From positions 1 to 13,582 of the forward strand of contig JAQCMX010000077.1 in assembly GCA_028274885.1 (NCBI GenBank): DNA of 13,582 nucleotides. The letters are read 5' to 3'. The notes under the pieces are model-generated. The model searched no databases and had not been told where the DNA came from. It saw only the letters and a program-made list of their open reading frames with translations. Of the stretch, positions 1 through 6,550 are shown piece by piece (the first letter of the stretch is position 1; the number at the start of each line of letters is the position of its first letter). The DNA comes from Haloarculaceae archaeon. GTDB taxonomy: Archaea > Halobacteriota > Halobacteria > Halobacteriales > Haloarculaceae. The translations under genes and the position numbers were made by a program.

Positions 1-37
1 TGCCAACCGCGCCGGCACCGGTAACGGCAAGTTTCAT
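1..37 (-). CDS. hom: Homoserine dehydrogenase, N-terminal fragment (runs off the left edge)
   Basis: The reverse strand reads MKLAVTGAGAVG from an ATG at 37-35. This is a beta strand followed by the GxGxxG dinucleotide-binding loop that opens homoserine dehydrogenases, which reduce aspartate semialdehyde to homoserine. Only 12 codons are visible, so the family call leans on context: it overlaps the stop of the upstream ACT-domain gene by ATGA, and an ACT gene followed by hom is a pairing I recall from haloarchaea. A strong Shine-Dalgarno match, GGAGG at 48-44, sits 6 nt before the ATG inside the upstream gene, supporting this start and translational coupling. Another NAD(P)-dependent dehydrogenase would begin the same way. 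Confidence 0.6.
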   Translation of the reverse strand, partial: MKLAVTGAGAVG

Positions 38-567
38 GAGTCGCCTCCGGCGGTCAGGGGTTCGATGACCCGCAGCTGCTTTTCGGCGCTGATCTCCCGG
101 ACGGCCGCAAGTACCGCCTCGATTTTCCCGGTCTGGATCGCAAGTCGTAGGCGCGCGCTCGATTCCTCTCCGCTATCCTCTGATGCCGAGAGTGACAGAT
201 CCTGGACCGACGCACCGGTTGCATCCTGGATGCGTGAGAGCGTGTCCGAGAGGTCCGTGTCGACCAGATGGCCGACGAGGACGATCGTCACCTCCTCCCT
301 GTAGTCTTCGGCACCAGCCTGGATGACGTTGATCCCCTCTGTCCGGATCGCGTCGACAATCCCGTCGAACCGGTCGGGCGTGGCCTCCAGGTCGACCTCG
401 ACCGGAATGTGTCCACGGGGTGTGACGTTACCGCGTTCGTGAAAGATCGACAGCAGGTTGCCGCCGTTGTCTGCGATGGGTTCAAGTGCCCGGAGGAGTT
501 CCCCAGGACGGTCGACCAGTTCGAGGCGAACCGTGTAGGCACGGACATCCTCTGTCGAATCGCTCAT
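34..567 (-). CDS. ACT-domain amino-acid-binding protein, probable regulator of homoserine dehydrogenase
   Basis: This 177-aa acidic soluble protein has an N-terminal ACT domain at about residues 10-85. It carries the typical DRPGELL turn (19-25), where the ACT ligand-binding loop lies, and GGNLLSIFHER (35-45). A second, more divergent ACT-like half follows at about 92-170, separated by a Ser/Glu-rich linker (126-137). No catalytic domain is attached. ACT domains bind amino acids and give feedback control. Because this gene overlaps hom by ATGA, I infer that it senses threonine or a related amino acid and controls homoserine dehydrogenase in trans; the ligand cannot be read from sequence. The ATG at 567 is supported by a GGTGA Shine-Dalgarno core (579-575) 7 nt upstream. 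Confidence 0.8.
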   Translation of the reverse strand: MSDSTEDVRAYTVRLELVDRPGELLRALEPIADNGGNLLSIFHERGNVTPRGHIPVEVDLEATPDRFDGIVDAIRTEGINVIQAGAEDYREEVTIVLVGHLVDTDLSDTLSRIQDATGASVQDLSLSASEDSGEESSARLRLAIQTGKIEAVLAAVREISAEKQLRVIEPLTAGGDS

Positions 568-570
568 CTA

Positions 571-637
571 CCCCTCACCCCGGTTATCACTGGCGGTGGA
601 CACATTATCACCGTCTCGGACGGCTGGCTATAAGAAT
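571..637 (-). promoter_or_regulatory. Probable promoter and ribosome binding site of the ACT-domain gene
   Basis: Reading the minus strand, a TATA-like TTCTTATAG lies at 636-628, which would place transcription start near 605 and give a leader of about 38 nt. The leader carries GGGTGAGGGG (580-571), whose GGTGA core pairs with the 16S rRNA 3' end and sits 7 nt before the ATG. A second AT-rich run, TGATAATG, around 610-603 is an alternative box. The gap between EF-2 and this gene (568-744) otherwise shows no gene. Confidence 0.35.
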
Positions 638-744
638 CCAACCGTTTTGTGCGGAGGGCCCGAGGGTCCGTTCGGTTGGTCCGGCAGGACTGGACTGGCG
701 CGCAGACATCCGGAATCGGCCGGGCGAATCGAGAGCCGAAACCG

Positions 745-2934
745 TCAGAAGTAGCCGACTGTCTCGGGCAGTTCCAGTTTCATCCCCTTGCGCTCACGGA
801 TCTCCATGATCGTCTCGTGCTGGAGGTTATCGGCCATGACCTGGAAACCGGCGTTTTCGGTGTTCCAGGATGCCCGACCCTCTGTGGCCGAGCGGATGTC
901 GCTGGAGAAGCCGATCATCTCTTCAACCGGCGCGACGCCCTCGACGACCATCAGATCGCCCTCCTGATACATGTCGTCGACGCGGCCACGGCGGCCCTGA
1001 ATCTCACCGCTTGCCGCGCCCATATGATCGCTGGGGACGTCGATACGGACCTCCTGAATCGGTTCGAGCAACCTGATCTCCGCGTCGATGAGGGCATTGT
1101 GCAACGCATTGCGCACCGCCGGGATGACCTGTGCGGGGCCGCGATGGATGGCGTCCTCGTGGAGTCGGGCGTCGTGCAGGCGGATCAGCGCGCCGTCGAC
1201 CGGTTCCGCGGCGAGCGGGCCGTCCGACAGGGCATCCTCGAAGCCCTCCAGAACCAACTCCATCGTCTCGTTGAGATGCTGGATCCCCTTCGTGTCGTCG
1301 ATGATGATGTTCGAGTTGAATATGTGTTCGACCTCCTGCGAGGTTTCCTTGTCGAGGCCTGCGTCCTGCAACGCTTCGCGACGTTCGAGTTCGGGCATAT
1401 CCATCGATGCCTCACCCATCTTCAGCGTGTCGACGATATCCTGATCGAGTGGGTGGACGGTCAGGTAGAACCGGTTGTGGCGGTTCGGCGAGATGCCTTC
1501 TACCTCGCGGCTTTCCTGTTGTGGGGACTCCCGGAAGACGACGATCGGTTCGCCGGTCGTTACCGGGATCCCCTGGTTGCGCTCGATTCGCTGGGTGACG
1601 ACCTCGAGGTGGAGTTCCCCCTGTCCGGACATGAGGTGTTCGCCGGTATCCTCGTTGATCTCGATTTCGATCGTCGGGTCTTCCTTTGCGACCTGCTGGA
1701 GCGTCTCGATGAGTTTCGGCAGGTCGTCCATGTTCCTGGCCTCCACCGATTTCGTGATGACGGGCTCCGAGAGGTGTTCGATCGATTCGAAGGGTGTCAT
1801 CTCGGCACTGGAAACCGTCGAACCCGCAATCGCGTCGGCCAGTCCGGTGACGGCCGCCACGTTGCCCGCGGGAACGTGCTCGACCTCCTCGCGTTCCCCA
1901 CCCATGAAGATGCCGACGTTCTGGAGGCGGTTCATTCCGACCGTCCCGGAGACGTACAGCTCCTGACCCTTCTCGAGCGTGCCGGAGAAGACCCGGCCGG
2001 TCGCAATCTCACCGGCGTGGGGATCCATCGAGATGTCAGTGACCATAAAGACAACCTCGCCGTCCTCGTCGACGAGTTCCATCTGTTCGGCGAGTTCCGA
2101 GTCGGCGTCACCGCGCCAGATACGGGGAATACGACGGGGCTGAGCGTCGACAGGGTTTGGAAAGTGTTCACAAACCATATCGAGCACGACGTCCGACAGG
2201 GGGGTTCGCTCGGTGAGTTCCTGGCGCTTGCCAGCCTGCTCGAGATCGATGATATCGCCGAAATCCATCCCGGTGCGCTGCATCGAGGGCAGCGAGACAC
2301 CCCACTTATAAAGCGCAGAGCCAAAGCCGACGGTACCGTCCTCGACAGAAACAGTCCAGTCCTCGGTGATGTCGTCCATCTCCTCGGTCATGCCGCGGAT
2401 GAGATCGTTCACATCGCGGATGACGGCTGTCATGCGCTTTTGCATCTCCTCCGGTCCTTCCTGGAGTTCGGAGATGAGACGGTCAACCTTGTTGATAAAA
2501 AGTGTCGGCTTAACGCCCTCGCGAAGCGCCTGGCGGAGCACGGTTTCGGTCTGGGGCATGGCCCCCTCGACAGCGTCGACGACCACCATCGCGCCGTCGA
2601 CAGCGCGCATCGCACGCGTCACGTCGCCACCGAAGTCGACGTGCCCCGGGGTGTCGATGAGATTGATGAGATGGTTGGTCCCTTCATACTCGTGGGTCAT
2701 CGAGACGTTGGCCGCGTCGATCGTAATCCCTCGTTCCTGCTCGTCTTCCTCCGTGTCCATTGCCAACTGTTCGCCTGCGCTCTCGTCGGCGATCATACCC
2801 GCGCCAGCAAGCAGATTGTCGGTCAGTGTGGTTTTGCCGTGGTCGACGTGTGCCGCGATCGCAATATTACGGATGTTCTCCGGATCGTTCATCAGCTCCT
2901 CGCATTCCTGTACGATTTTCTTTCGTCGGCCCAT
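745..2934 (-). CDS. fusA: Translation elongation factor aEF-2
   Basis: This 729-aa GTPase moves tRNA and mRNA through the ribosome after peptide transfer. The G domain shows the P-loop AHVDHGKT (28-35), ERGITI (67-72, switch I end), DTPGH (94-98) and NKVD (148-151). Domain IV carries DAIHRGPAQ, in which His597 corresponds to the histidine converted to diphthamide in archaea and eukaryotes. The protein ends in the expected domain V region with a C-terminal ETVGYF. Length matches archaeal EF-2, and no insert or intein is visible. In haloarchaea I recall this gene following rpsL-rpsG, but here upstream lies a 531-nt gap and a divergent tetrapyrrole operon. Downstream on the same strand come the ACT gene and hom. 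Confidence 0.97.
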   Translation of the reverse strand: MGRRKKIVQECEELMNDPENIRNIAIAAHVDHGKTTLTDNLLAGAGMIADESAGEQLAMDTEEDEQERGITIDAANVSMTHEYEGTNHLINLIDTPGHVDFGGDVTRAMRAVDGAMVVVDAVEGAMPQTETVLRQALREGVKPTLFINKVDRLISELQEGPEEMQKRMTAVIRDVNDLIRGMTEEMDDITEDWTVSVEDGTVGFGSALYKWGVSLPSMQRTGMDFGDIIDLEQAGKRQELTERTPLSDVVLDMVCEHFPNPVDAQPRRIPRIWRGDADSELAEQMELVDEDGEVVFMVTDISMDPHAGEIATGRVFSGTLEKGQELYVSGTVGMNRLQNVGIFMGGEREEVEHVPAGNVAAVTGLADAIAGSTVSSAEMTPFESIEHLSEPVITKSVEARNMDDLPKLIETLQQVAKEDPTIEIEINEDTGEHLMSGQGELHLEVVTQRIERNQGIPVTTGEPIVVFRESPQQESREVEGISPNRHNRFYLTVHPLDQDIVDTLKMGEASMDMPELERREALQDAGLDKETSQEVEHIFNSNIIIDDTKGIQHLNETMELVLEGFEDALSDGPLAAEPVDGALIRLHDARLHEDAIHRGPAQVIPAVRNALHNALIDAEIRLLEPIQEVRIDVPSDHMGAASGEIQGRRGRVDDMYQEGDLMVVEGVAPVEEMIGFSSDIRSATEGRASWNTENAGFQVMADNLQHETIMEIRERKGMKLELPETVGYF

Positions 2935-2960
2935 TATTACTCTCGCTTACCGGCAGGAGA

Positions 2961-2973
2961 GGCAAAAGGATAG
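2961..2973 (-). promoter_or_regulatory. Candidate TATA box of the EF-2 gene
   Basis: The minus strand reads CTATCCTTTTGCC, centred 30-35 nt upstream of the EF-2 ATG. This would start transcription within a few bases of the start codon. No convincing Shine-Dalgarno precedes the ATG (GAGAGTAATAATG), which fits a leaderless or very short leader mRNA. Confidence 0.35.
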
Positions 2974-2974
2974 T

Positions 2975-3014
2975 GTTTCACGACGGCAGAAGGGTCGTCT
3001 TGTCCTTCTGAAAC
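2975..3014. other. Small inverted repeat upstream of EF-2
   Basis: AGAAGG (2988-2993) is complementary to CCTTCT (3004-3009) with a 10-nt loop. After an 8-nt left-hand interior loop the flanks GTTTC (2975-2979) and GAAAC (3010-3014) also pair. It lies about 40-80 nt upstream of the EF-2 ATG, just behind the proposed TATA box, so it could be an operator or simply chance. Confidence 0.3.
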
Positions 3015-3141
3015 CTGTGACCTGTCAGCACGATCTCACTCTATACTCAGAAGATCGATGCGAGGAGTGAGTCGGGCGGTGATCTCGGCAGTAGCTCGAT
3101 TTGTGGGTAAGAGACAGGAGTTCAGTCGTGTGCAGGAAGTC

Positions 3142-3221
3142 ATACGGTCGGTTGTAATTCAGTTCCGGAATTCGCCGGAACGTTCGGCGAATTACCGGTA
3201 AATCGTTACAACCGACCGTAT
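3142..3221. repeat. 80-bp imperfect palindrome (MITE-like or structured regulatory element)
   Basis: The outer arms ATACGGTCGGTTGTAA (3142-3157) and its exact reverse complement (3206-3221) pair over 16 bp without mismatch. After a 7+7 nt interior loop, CCGG (3165-3168) pairs with 3195-3198, and AATTCGCCG (3169-3177) pairs with 3185-3193 across one bulged A. The terminal loop has 7 nt and contains the palindrome AACGTT. About 29 base pairs form in 80 nt, centred near 3181.5. One mismatch beyond the arms, GT (3139-3140) pairs with AC (3223-3224). No clear target-site duplication flanks it and no T-run follows. It may be a small non-autonomous mobile element, a cruciform operator, or a structured RNA. 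Confidence 0.8.
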
Positions 3222-3431
3222 CACTGATACTGATTATAACGGTAGTTTTCGTGGCCACGTCACAGATAGTGCTGTGTCATGGCGTGAAACAGCCGTTTTG
3301 ATCCGTGGAGGCGGTACAGACTCGCAATAGTCGCTATGAGTGGTTTCTGTCCTCTCCCCTTGATGAAAGATCCCATCAGCAATTTCCTACCGAACAGCGT
3401 TCGTTCTTATTCACGGAGGGCTGTCGAATCG

Positions 3432-3439
3432 TTTAAGAG
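3432..3439 (+). promoter_or_regulatory. TATA box of the sirC-hemA operon
   Basis: TTTAAGAG is centred about 30 nt before the ATG at 3466. Transcription would start within a few bases of the start codon, giving a leaderless mRNA. No Shine-Dalgarno is seen before the ATG. Confidence 0.5.
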
Positions 3440-3465
3440 TGGTGGCCAACGAATAAGTACAACAG

Positions 3466-4107
3466 ATGATCCCGCTTGTCCACGATTTCACGGGCAAGTC
3501 AATCCTCCTCTTTGGTGGTGGGCCCGTAGCGGCCCGCAGGTCACGGTTGTTCGACCGTGAGGGCGAGGTAGTCGTAATCAGTCCGGAGTTTGCAGAGCGC
3601 GAGTTCGGGGACGCCAGACTCATCAGAGCAGCTCCCGGACCGGAGGAAGTTCGGGACTGGTTCGAACAGGTCGAGCCGGAACTGGTCGTCGCTGCAACCG
3701 ACGACGGGGCGGTAAACGACGCTGTCGCCAGGGTCGCACGCGACCGCGATGTTCTTCTCAACCGCGCGGACAGCAAACCGGAACCCGGCGGCGTTTCGGT
3801 CCCGGCAACAGTGCGGGCAGATCCCGTCGTGGTCTCTGTCAGCACGGGGGGCCACAGCCCCGCACTGAGTCGATACCTGCGGCGGGAACTCGAGACAGTG
3901 ATAGAGGGAGCCGGCGAGATGGCCAGACTGACCGGCGACCTGCGGCGGGAACTACAGGAGCGGGAACTGCCACAGACACAGCGACGCGAGGCTCTCCGGC
4001 GGGTGGTCGACAGCGAGGCGGTTTGGAAGGCTTTAGATACGAGCAGTAAGAATCCACAGCATATAGCAAGAGACATGCTCTCCGATGAAGTGAGTGGTTT
4101 CCAATGA
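3466..4107 (+). CDS. Precorrin-2 dehydrogenase / sirohydrochlorin ferrochelatase-like protein (SirC/Met8p family)
   Basis: This 213-aa protein opens with a Rossmann NAD-binding loop, LLFGGGPVAARR (14-25). It has VVAATDD (74-80), whose last Asp matches the position of the Met8p catalytic aspartate, then NRAD (99-102) and STGGHSPALS (126-135), hallmarks of the siroheme synthase N-terminal family. A helical C-terminal dimerisation segment follows (137-205). The enzyme oxidises precorrin-2 to sirohydrochlorin, and some members also insert iron. Many archaea build heme from siroheme, so this may serve both cofactors. No SUMT methyltransferase domain is fused. The stop overlaps the ATG of hemA by ATGA, indicating a coupled tetrapyrrole operon. 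Whether the ferrochelatase activity is kept cannot be told from sequence. Confidence 0.9.
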   Translation: MIPLVHDFTGKSILLFGGGPVAARRSRLFDREGEVVVISPEFAEREFGDARLIRAAPGPEEVRDWFEQVEPELVVAATDDGAVNDAVARVARDRDVLLNRADSKPEPGGVSVPATVRADPVVVSVSTGGHSPALSRYLRRELETVIEGAGEMARLTGDLRRELQERELPQTQRREALRRVVDSEAVWKALDTSSKNPQHIARDMLSDEVSGFQ

Positions 4108-5471
4108 CAATGGATGGGATTATCTCCGGTGTGAGCATCGCTCACGACAAGGCAACGCTCGACCAGCTCGAGACGGCAACCCACGAGTCCGAGCGAGAAG
4201 CGGTCGAAAGATTGCTCGCACGTCCTGCTGTCGAGGAGGCGTTTGCCATCCAGACCTGCAACCGTGTGGAAGGGTACGTCGTCACCGGAGACGAGGAGGC
4301 AGGCCGGGATGTCCTTGGGGAGTGGACGGGGGAGACATCGGATGAACTGATCCGGGAACTTGATCACGAGGGGAGTCTCCGCCACCTGTTACGGGTGGGG
4401 GCCGGCCTCGAGTCGCTCGTCCTGGGCGAGGATCAGATTCTCGGACAACTCCGGGACGCGTTCGAGACTGCACGCGAGACCGGTGGGATCGGACCGCTGC
4501 TCGAGGAAGGCCTCACAAAAGCCATCAGAGTTGGTGAACGAGCACGCACCGAAACGGCGATCAACGAGGGTGTCGTCTCGCTGGCCAGCGCGGCGGTGCG
4601 ACTGGCCGATGAAAAGCACGGGCTCGAAGATACGACTGTGATCGTCATCGGGGCGGGTGAGATGGGGACCATCGCAGCGAAGCGGATCGTCGACAGGGCC
4701 GAGCGACTCGTCGTGGCCAACCGGACCCCGTCGCGGGCCCGGCGGATCGTCAAGACAATCCAACCCACGGACACCGAACTCGTTGTCGAGGATCTTGCGT
4801 CGATCTCACAGCGGATAGTCGAGGCCGAGATCGTGATCTCTGCCACCGGCAGTTCGGACACGATTCTTCACAAGGAGGCTTTCGCCGCCGCAGGCGAGAC
4901 GTTCGTCATCGATATCGCCCAGCCTCGGGACATCTCATCGGCGGTGGACGAATTCGATCATCTCACGTTGTACGATCTCGACGAACTCGAATCCGTGACT
5001 CAGAAGACAAGACTGATGCGCAGGAACGCAGCACAGGAGGTCGACGAGATTGTCACCGAGGAGTTCGAGCGGTTGCTGGCACAGTACAAGCGCCAGCGGG
5101 CCGACACCGTGATCTCCGCCATGTACGAATCCGCAGAGCGGGTCAAATCGAGAGAACTCGAAACGGCCCTGGAGAAGCTGGATCTGGACGGAAACGAGGA
5201 AGCGGTCGTCGAGTCGATGGCAGATGCCATCGTTTCGGAGATGCTCTCTGCACCCACGAGAAGTCTCAGAGATGCCGCAGAGAACGATAACTGGTCGACG
5301 ATACACACTGCCCTCCAACTCTTCGATCCGAGTGTCGCGGCTGCCAGCCCCGAGGACGGCGGTTCTGGCCCACAGGCGAGTTCTACCCCCTCCAGGATCG
5401 ACATGGAAGATATTCCGCCCCAGGTCAGGGACCGGCTCTCGCAGTCTGTGCTGGAGCAACCCGACGATTGA
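4104..5471 (+). CDS. hemA: Glutamyl-tRNA reductase
   Basis: This 455-aa enzyme reduces Glu-tRNA(Glu) with NADPH to glutamate-1-semialdehyde, the first committed step of C5-pathway tetrapyrrole synthesis. IQTCNRVEGYV (49-59) holds the catalytic cysteine, Cys52, which forms the thioester. ESLVLGEDQILGQ (103-115) is the conserved substrate-site stretch. The NADPH domain starts at VIVIGAGEMG (179-188), with ANRTPSRA at 205-212. A long C-terminal helical dimerisation domain begins at about residue 310. The Ser/Gly/Pro-rich tail after about 400 is typical of haloarchaeal versions. The ATG at 4104 overlaps the upstream stop. An in-frame ATG at 4110 is the alternative start, two codons shorter. Confidence 0.96.
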   Translation: MTMDGIISGVSIAHDKATLDQLETATHESEREAVERLLARPAVEEAFAIQTCNRVEGYVVTGDEEAGRDVLGEWTGETSDELIRELDHEGSLRHLLRVGAGLESLVLGEDQILGQLRDAFETARETGGIGPLLEEGLTKAIRVGERARTETAINEGVVSLASAAVRLADEKHGLEDTTVIVIGAGEMGTIAAKRIVDRAERLVVANRTPSRARRIVKTIQPTDTELVVEDLASISQRIVEAEIVISATGSSDTILHKEAFAAAGETFVIDIAQPRDISSAVDEFDHLTLYDLDELESVTQKTRLMRRNAAQEVDEIVTEEFERLLAQYKRQRADTVISAMYESAERVKSRELETALEKLDLDGNEEAVVESMADAIVSEMLSAPTRSLRDAAENDNWSTIHTALQLFDPSVAAASPEDGGSGPQASSTPSRIDMEDIPPQVRDRLSQSVLEQPDD

Positions 5472-5555
5472 GTCGGTCCGATCTGCTCCGGCCACGAGAG
5501 CGACAGTCTCCGCGGTGAGCGGGCATGGAAGTGGCCGCCGCCGGTCCGAGGGAGA

Positions 5556-5566
5556 AACATCTATCC
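5556..5566 (+). promoter_or_regulatory. Candidate TATA box of the M29 peptidase-lysA unit
   Basis: AACATCTATCC is centred about 28 nt before the ATG at 5589, consistent with a leaderless transcript. The 117-nt gap after hemA (5472-5588) shows no other feature and no clear T-rich terminator. Confidence 0.4.
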
Positions 5567-5588
5567 GGTCTCCGACCGAACACCGCGT

Positions 5589-6548
5589 ATGAACAATTCC
5601 TCGTTGCAAGCGCCGGCAAAAACCGCGGTCGAACAGTGTATGAACCTCCAGCCGTCCGAGTCGTGTGTGATCGTCACCGACGACGAGCGCAAAGCGATCG
5701 CCGAGGCGCTGTACACGGTCGCAGCCGGGATAACGGACGACGCTGTACTGGTACGCTACCCTCCTGGGGACCAGCACGGTGAGGAGCCACCAACCGCTGT
5801 GACGGATGCGATGTGTGCTGGTGATGTCGTACTCGCACCGACCACAAAAAGCCTGAGTCACACGAACGCTCGGACGGACGCGACCGCTGCCGGGGCCCGG
5901 ATGGCGACGCTTCCGGGGATCACGGACGGGGTGTTTCTGATGGGACTGGACGCCGACTACGAGCGGATCCGTGAGGCGTGTACGACGGTACACGGGCAGG
6001 TCAGAGACGCCGAGGAGATCCGCGTTACCTCCCCACAGGGAACCGATATCACGTTTTCAGTCGGTGATCGCGGGTGGCTGGAGGATACGGGGATCGTCCA
6101 CGAGCCCGGAACGTTCTCGAACCTGCCGGCCGGCGAGGTGTTTGTGAGCCCGCAAACGGCAGATGGAACCGTCGTGATCGACGGGACCATGCGACCGTAC
6201 GGCCGGCTCGAGACGGACCAGACGATCGAGTGGACGGTCGAGAACGGCCAGGTGACAGCGATTGACGACGACAGGGTTCGCGAGCAAATCGAGACCGCAG
6301 CAGCCGATGTCGGCGACGCAGCGTACAATTTCGCGGAGTTGGGCATCGGAACCAACGTCGCAGTGACCGATCTCGTCGGATCGGTGCTGCTCGACGAGAA
6401 AGCCGGCGGAACGGTACACCTGGCAATCGGCGACGACCACGGAATCGGGGGCGATGTCCAGGCCCCCATCCATCTCGACGGGGTGGTCACGGAGCCAACA
6501 GTGTACGCCGACGGAGCCAAAATAACGCTGCCGGCAAACGAGGAGTGA
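5589..6548 (+). CDS. Short M29-family (aminopeptidase T/AmpS-like) metallopeptidase
   Basis: This 319-aa cytosolic protein lacks a signal peptide. Its C-terminal half matches the aminopeptidase T/AmpS pattern: PAGEVFVSP (180-188), AELGIGTN (249-256), LLDEKAGGTVHLAIGD (267-282) and PIHLDGVV (293-300). By this pattern the metal ligands would be Glu183, Glu250, His277, His295 and Asp297, so the site looks intact. Classical M29 enzymes have about 400 residues. Here the N-terminal domain is shorter and the stretch between His277 and His295 is compressed. The substrate is unknown. Its stop overlaps a possible GTG start of lysA and lies 2 nt before the preferred ATG, so the two are almost surely co-transcribed, hinting at a role in amino-acid or peptide turnover linked to lysine. 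A function other than peptide cleavage is possible. Confidence 0.75.
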   Translation: MNNSSLQAPAKTAVEQCMNLQPSESCVIVTDDERKAIAEALYTVAAGITDDAVLVRYPPGDQHGEEPPTAVTDAMCAGDVVLAPTTKSLSHTNARTDATAAGARMATLPGITDGVFLMGLDADYERIREACTTVHGQVRDAEEIRVTSPQGTDITFSVGDRGWLEDTGIVHEPGTFSNLPAGEVFVSPQTADGTVVIDGTMRPYGRLETDQTIEWTVENGQVTAIDDDRVREQIETAAADVGDAAYNFAELGIGTNVAVTDLVGSVLLDEKAGGTVHLAIGDDHGIGGDVQAPIHLDGVVTEPTVYADGAKITLPANEE

Positions 6549-6550
6549 GG

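Larger units (their letters stand above)
2935..3465. other. 531-nt gene-free region between EF-2 and the sirC-like gene
   Basis: This is the longest non-coding stretch of the window. Short open frames occur on both strands but are basic, Ser/Arg-rich and cut across the palindrome, so I do not call them genes. It holds the divergent promoters of its two flanking genes, an 80-bp imperfect palindrome (3142-3221), a hairpin at 2975-3014 (AGAAGG/CCTTCT extended by GTTTC/GAAAC), a hairpin at 3035-3071 (CTCACTC/GAGTGAG), the 10-bp palindrome CGTGGCCACG (3250-3259), and a TATA-like ATTATAAC at 3233-3240 with no obvious gene behind it. I see no tRNA or other recognisable RNA gene. Confidence 0.7.

Noticed and set aside
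649..2973. A 774-codon open frame on the plus strand opposite EF-2
   Set aside because: It mirrors the EF-2 gene, whose domains are unmistakable. Long antisense frames are common in GC-rich genomes with strong codon bias, and its Arg/His/Leu-rich product matches nothing I know.
3025..3258. A 77-codon minus-strand frame in the gap upstream of EF-2
   Set aside because: It reads straight through the 80-bp palindrome, is basic and Ser/Thr/Arg-rich, and has no family resemblance.
3361..3400. A box-C-like TGATGA that could mark a C/D guide RNA
   Set aside because: No box D (CTGA) or second C'/D' pair lies at the right distance.
3336..3560. A 74-codon plus-strand frame beginning before the sirC-like gene
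   Set aside because: It overlaps the sirC-like gene by about 95 nt in another frame, and its composition is not haloarchaeal.
4935..5993. A 352-codon minus-strand frame opposite hemA and the next gene
   Set aside because: It crosses the end of hemA and the promoter of the M29 gene. Composition is that of an antisense shadow.
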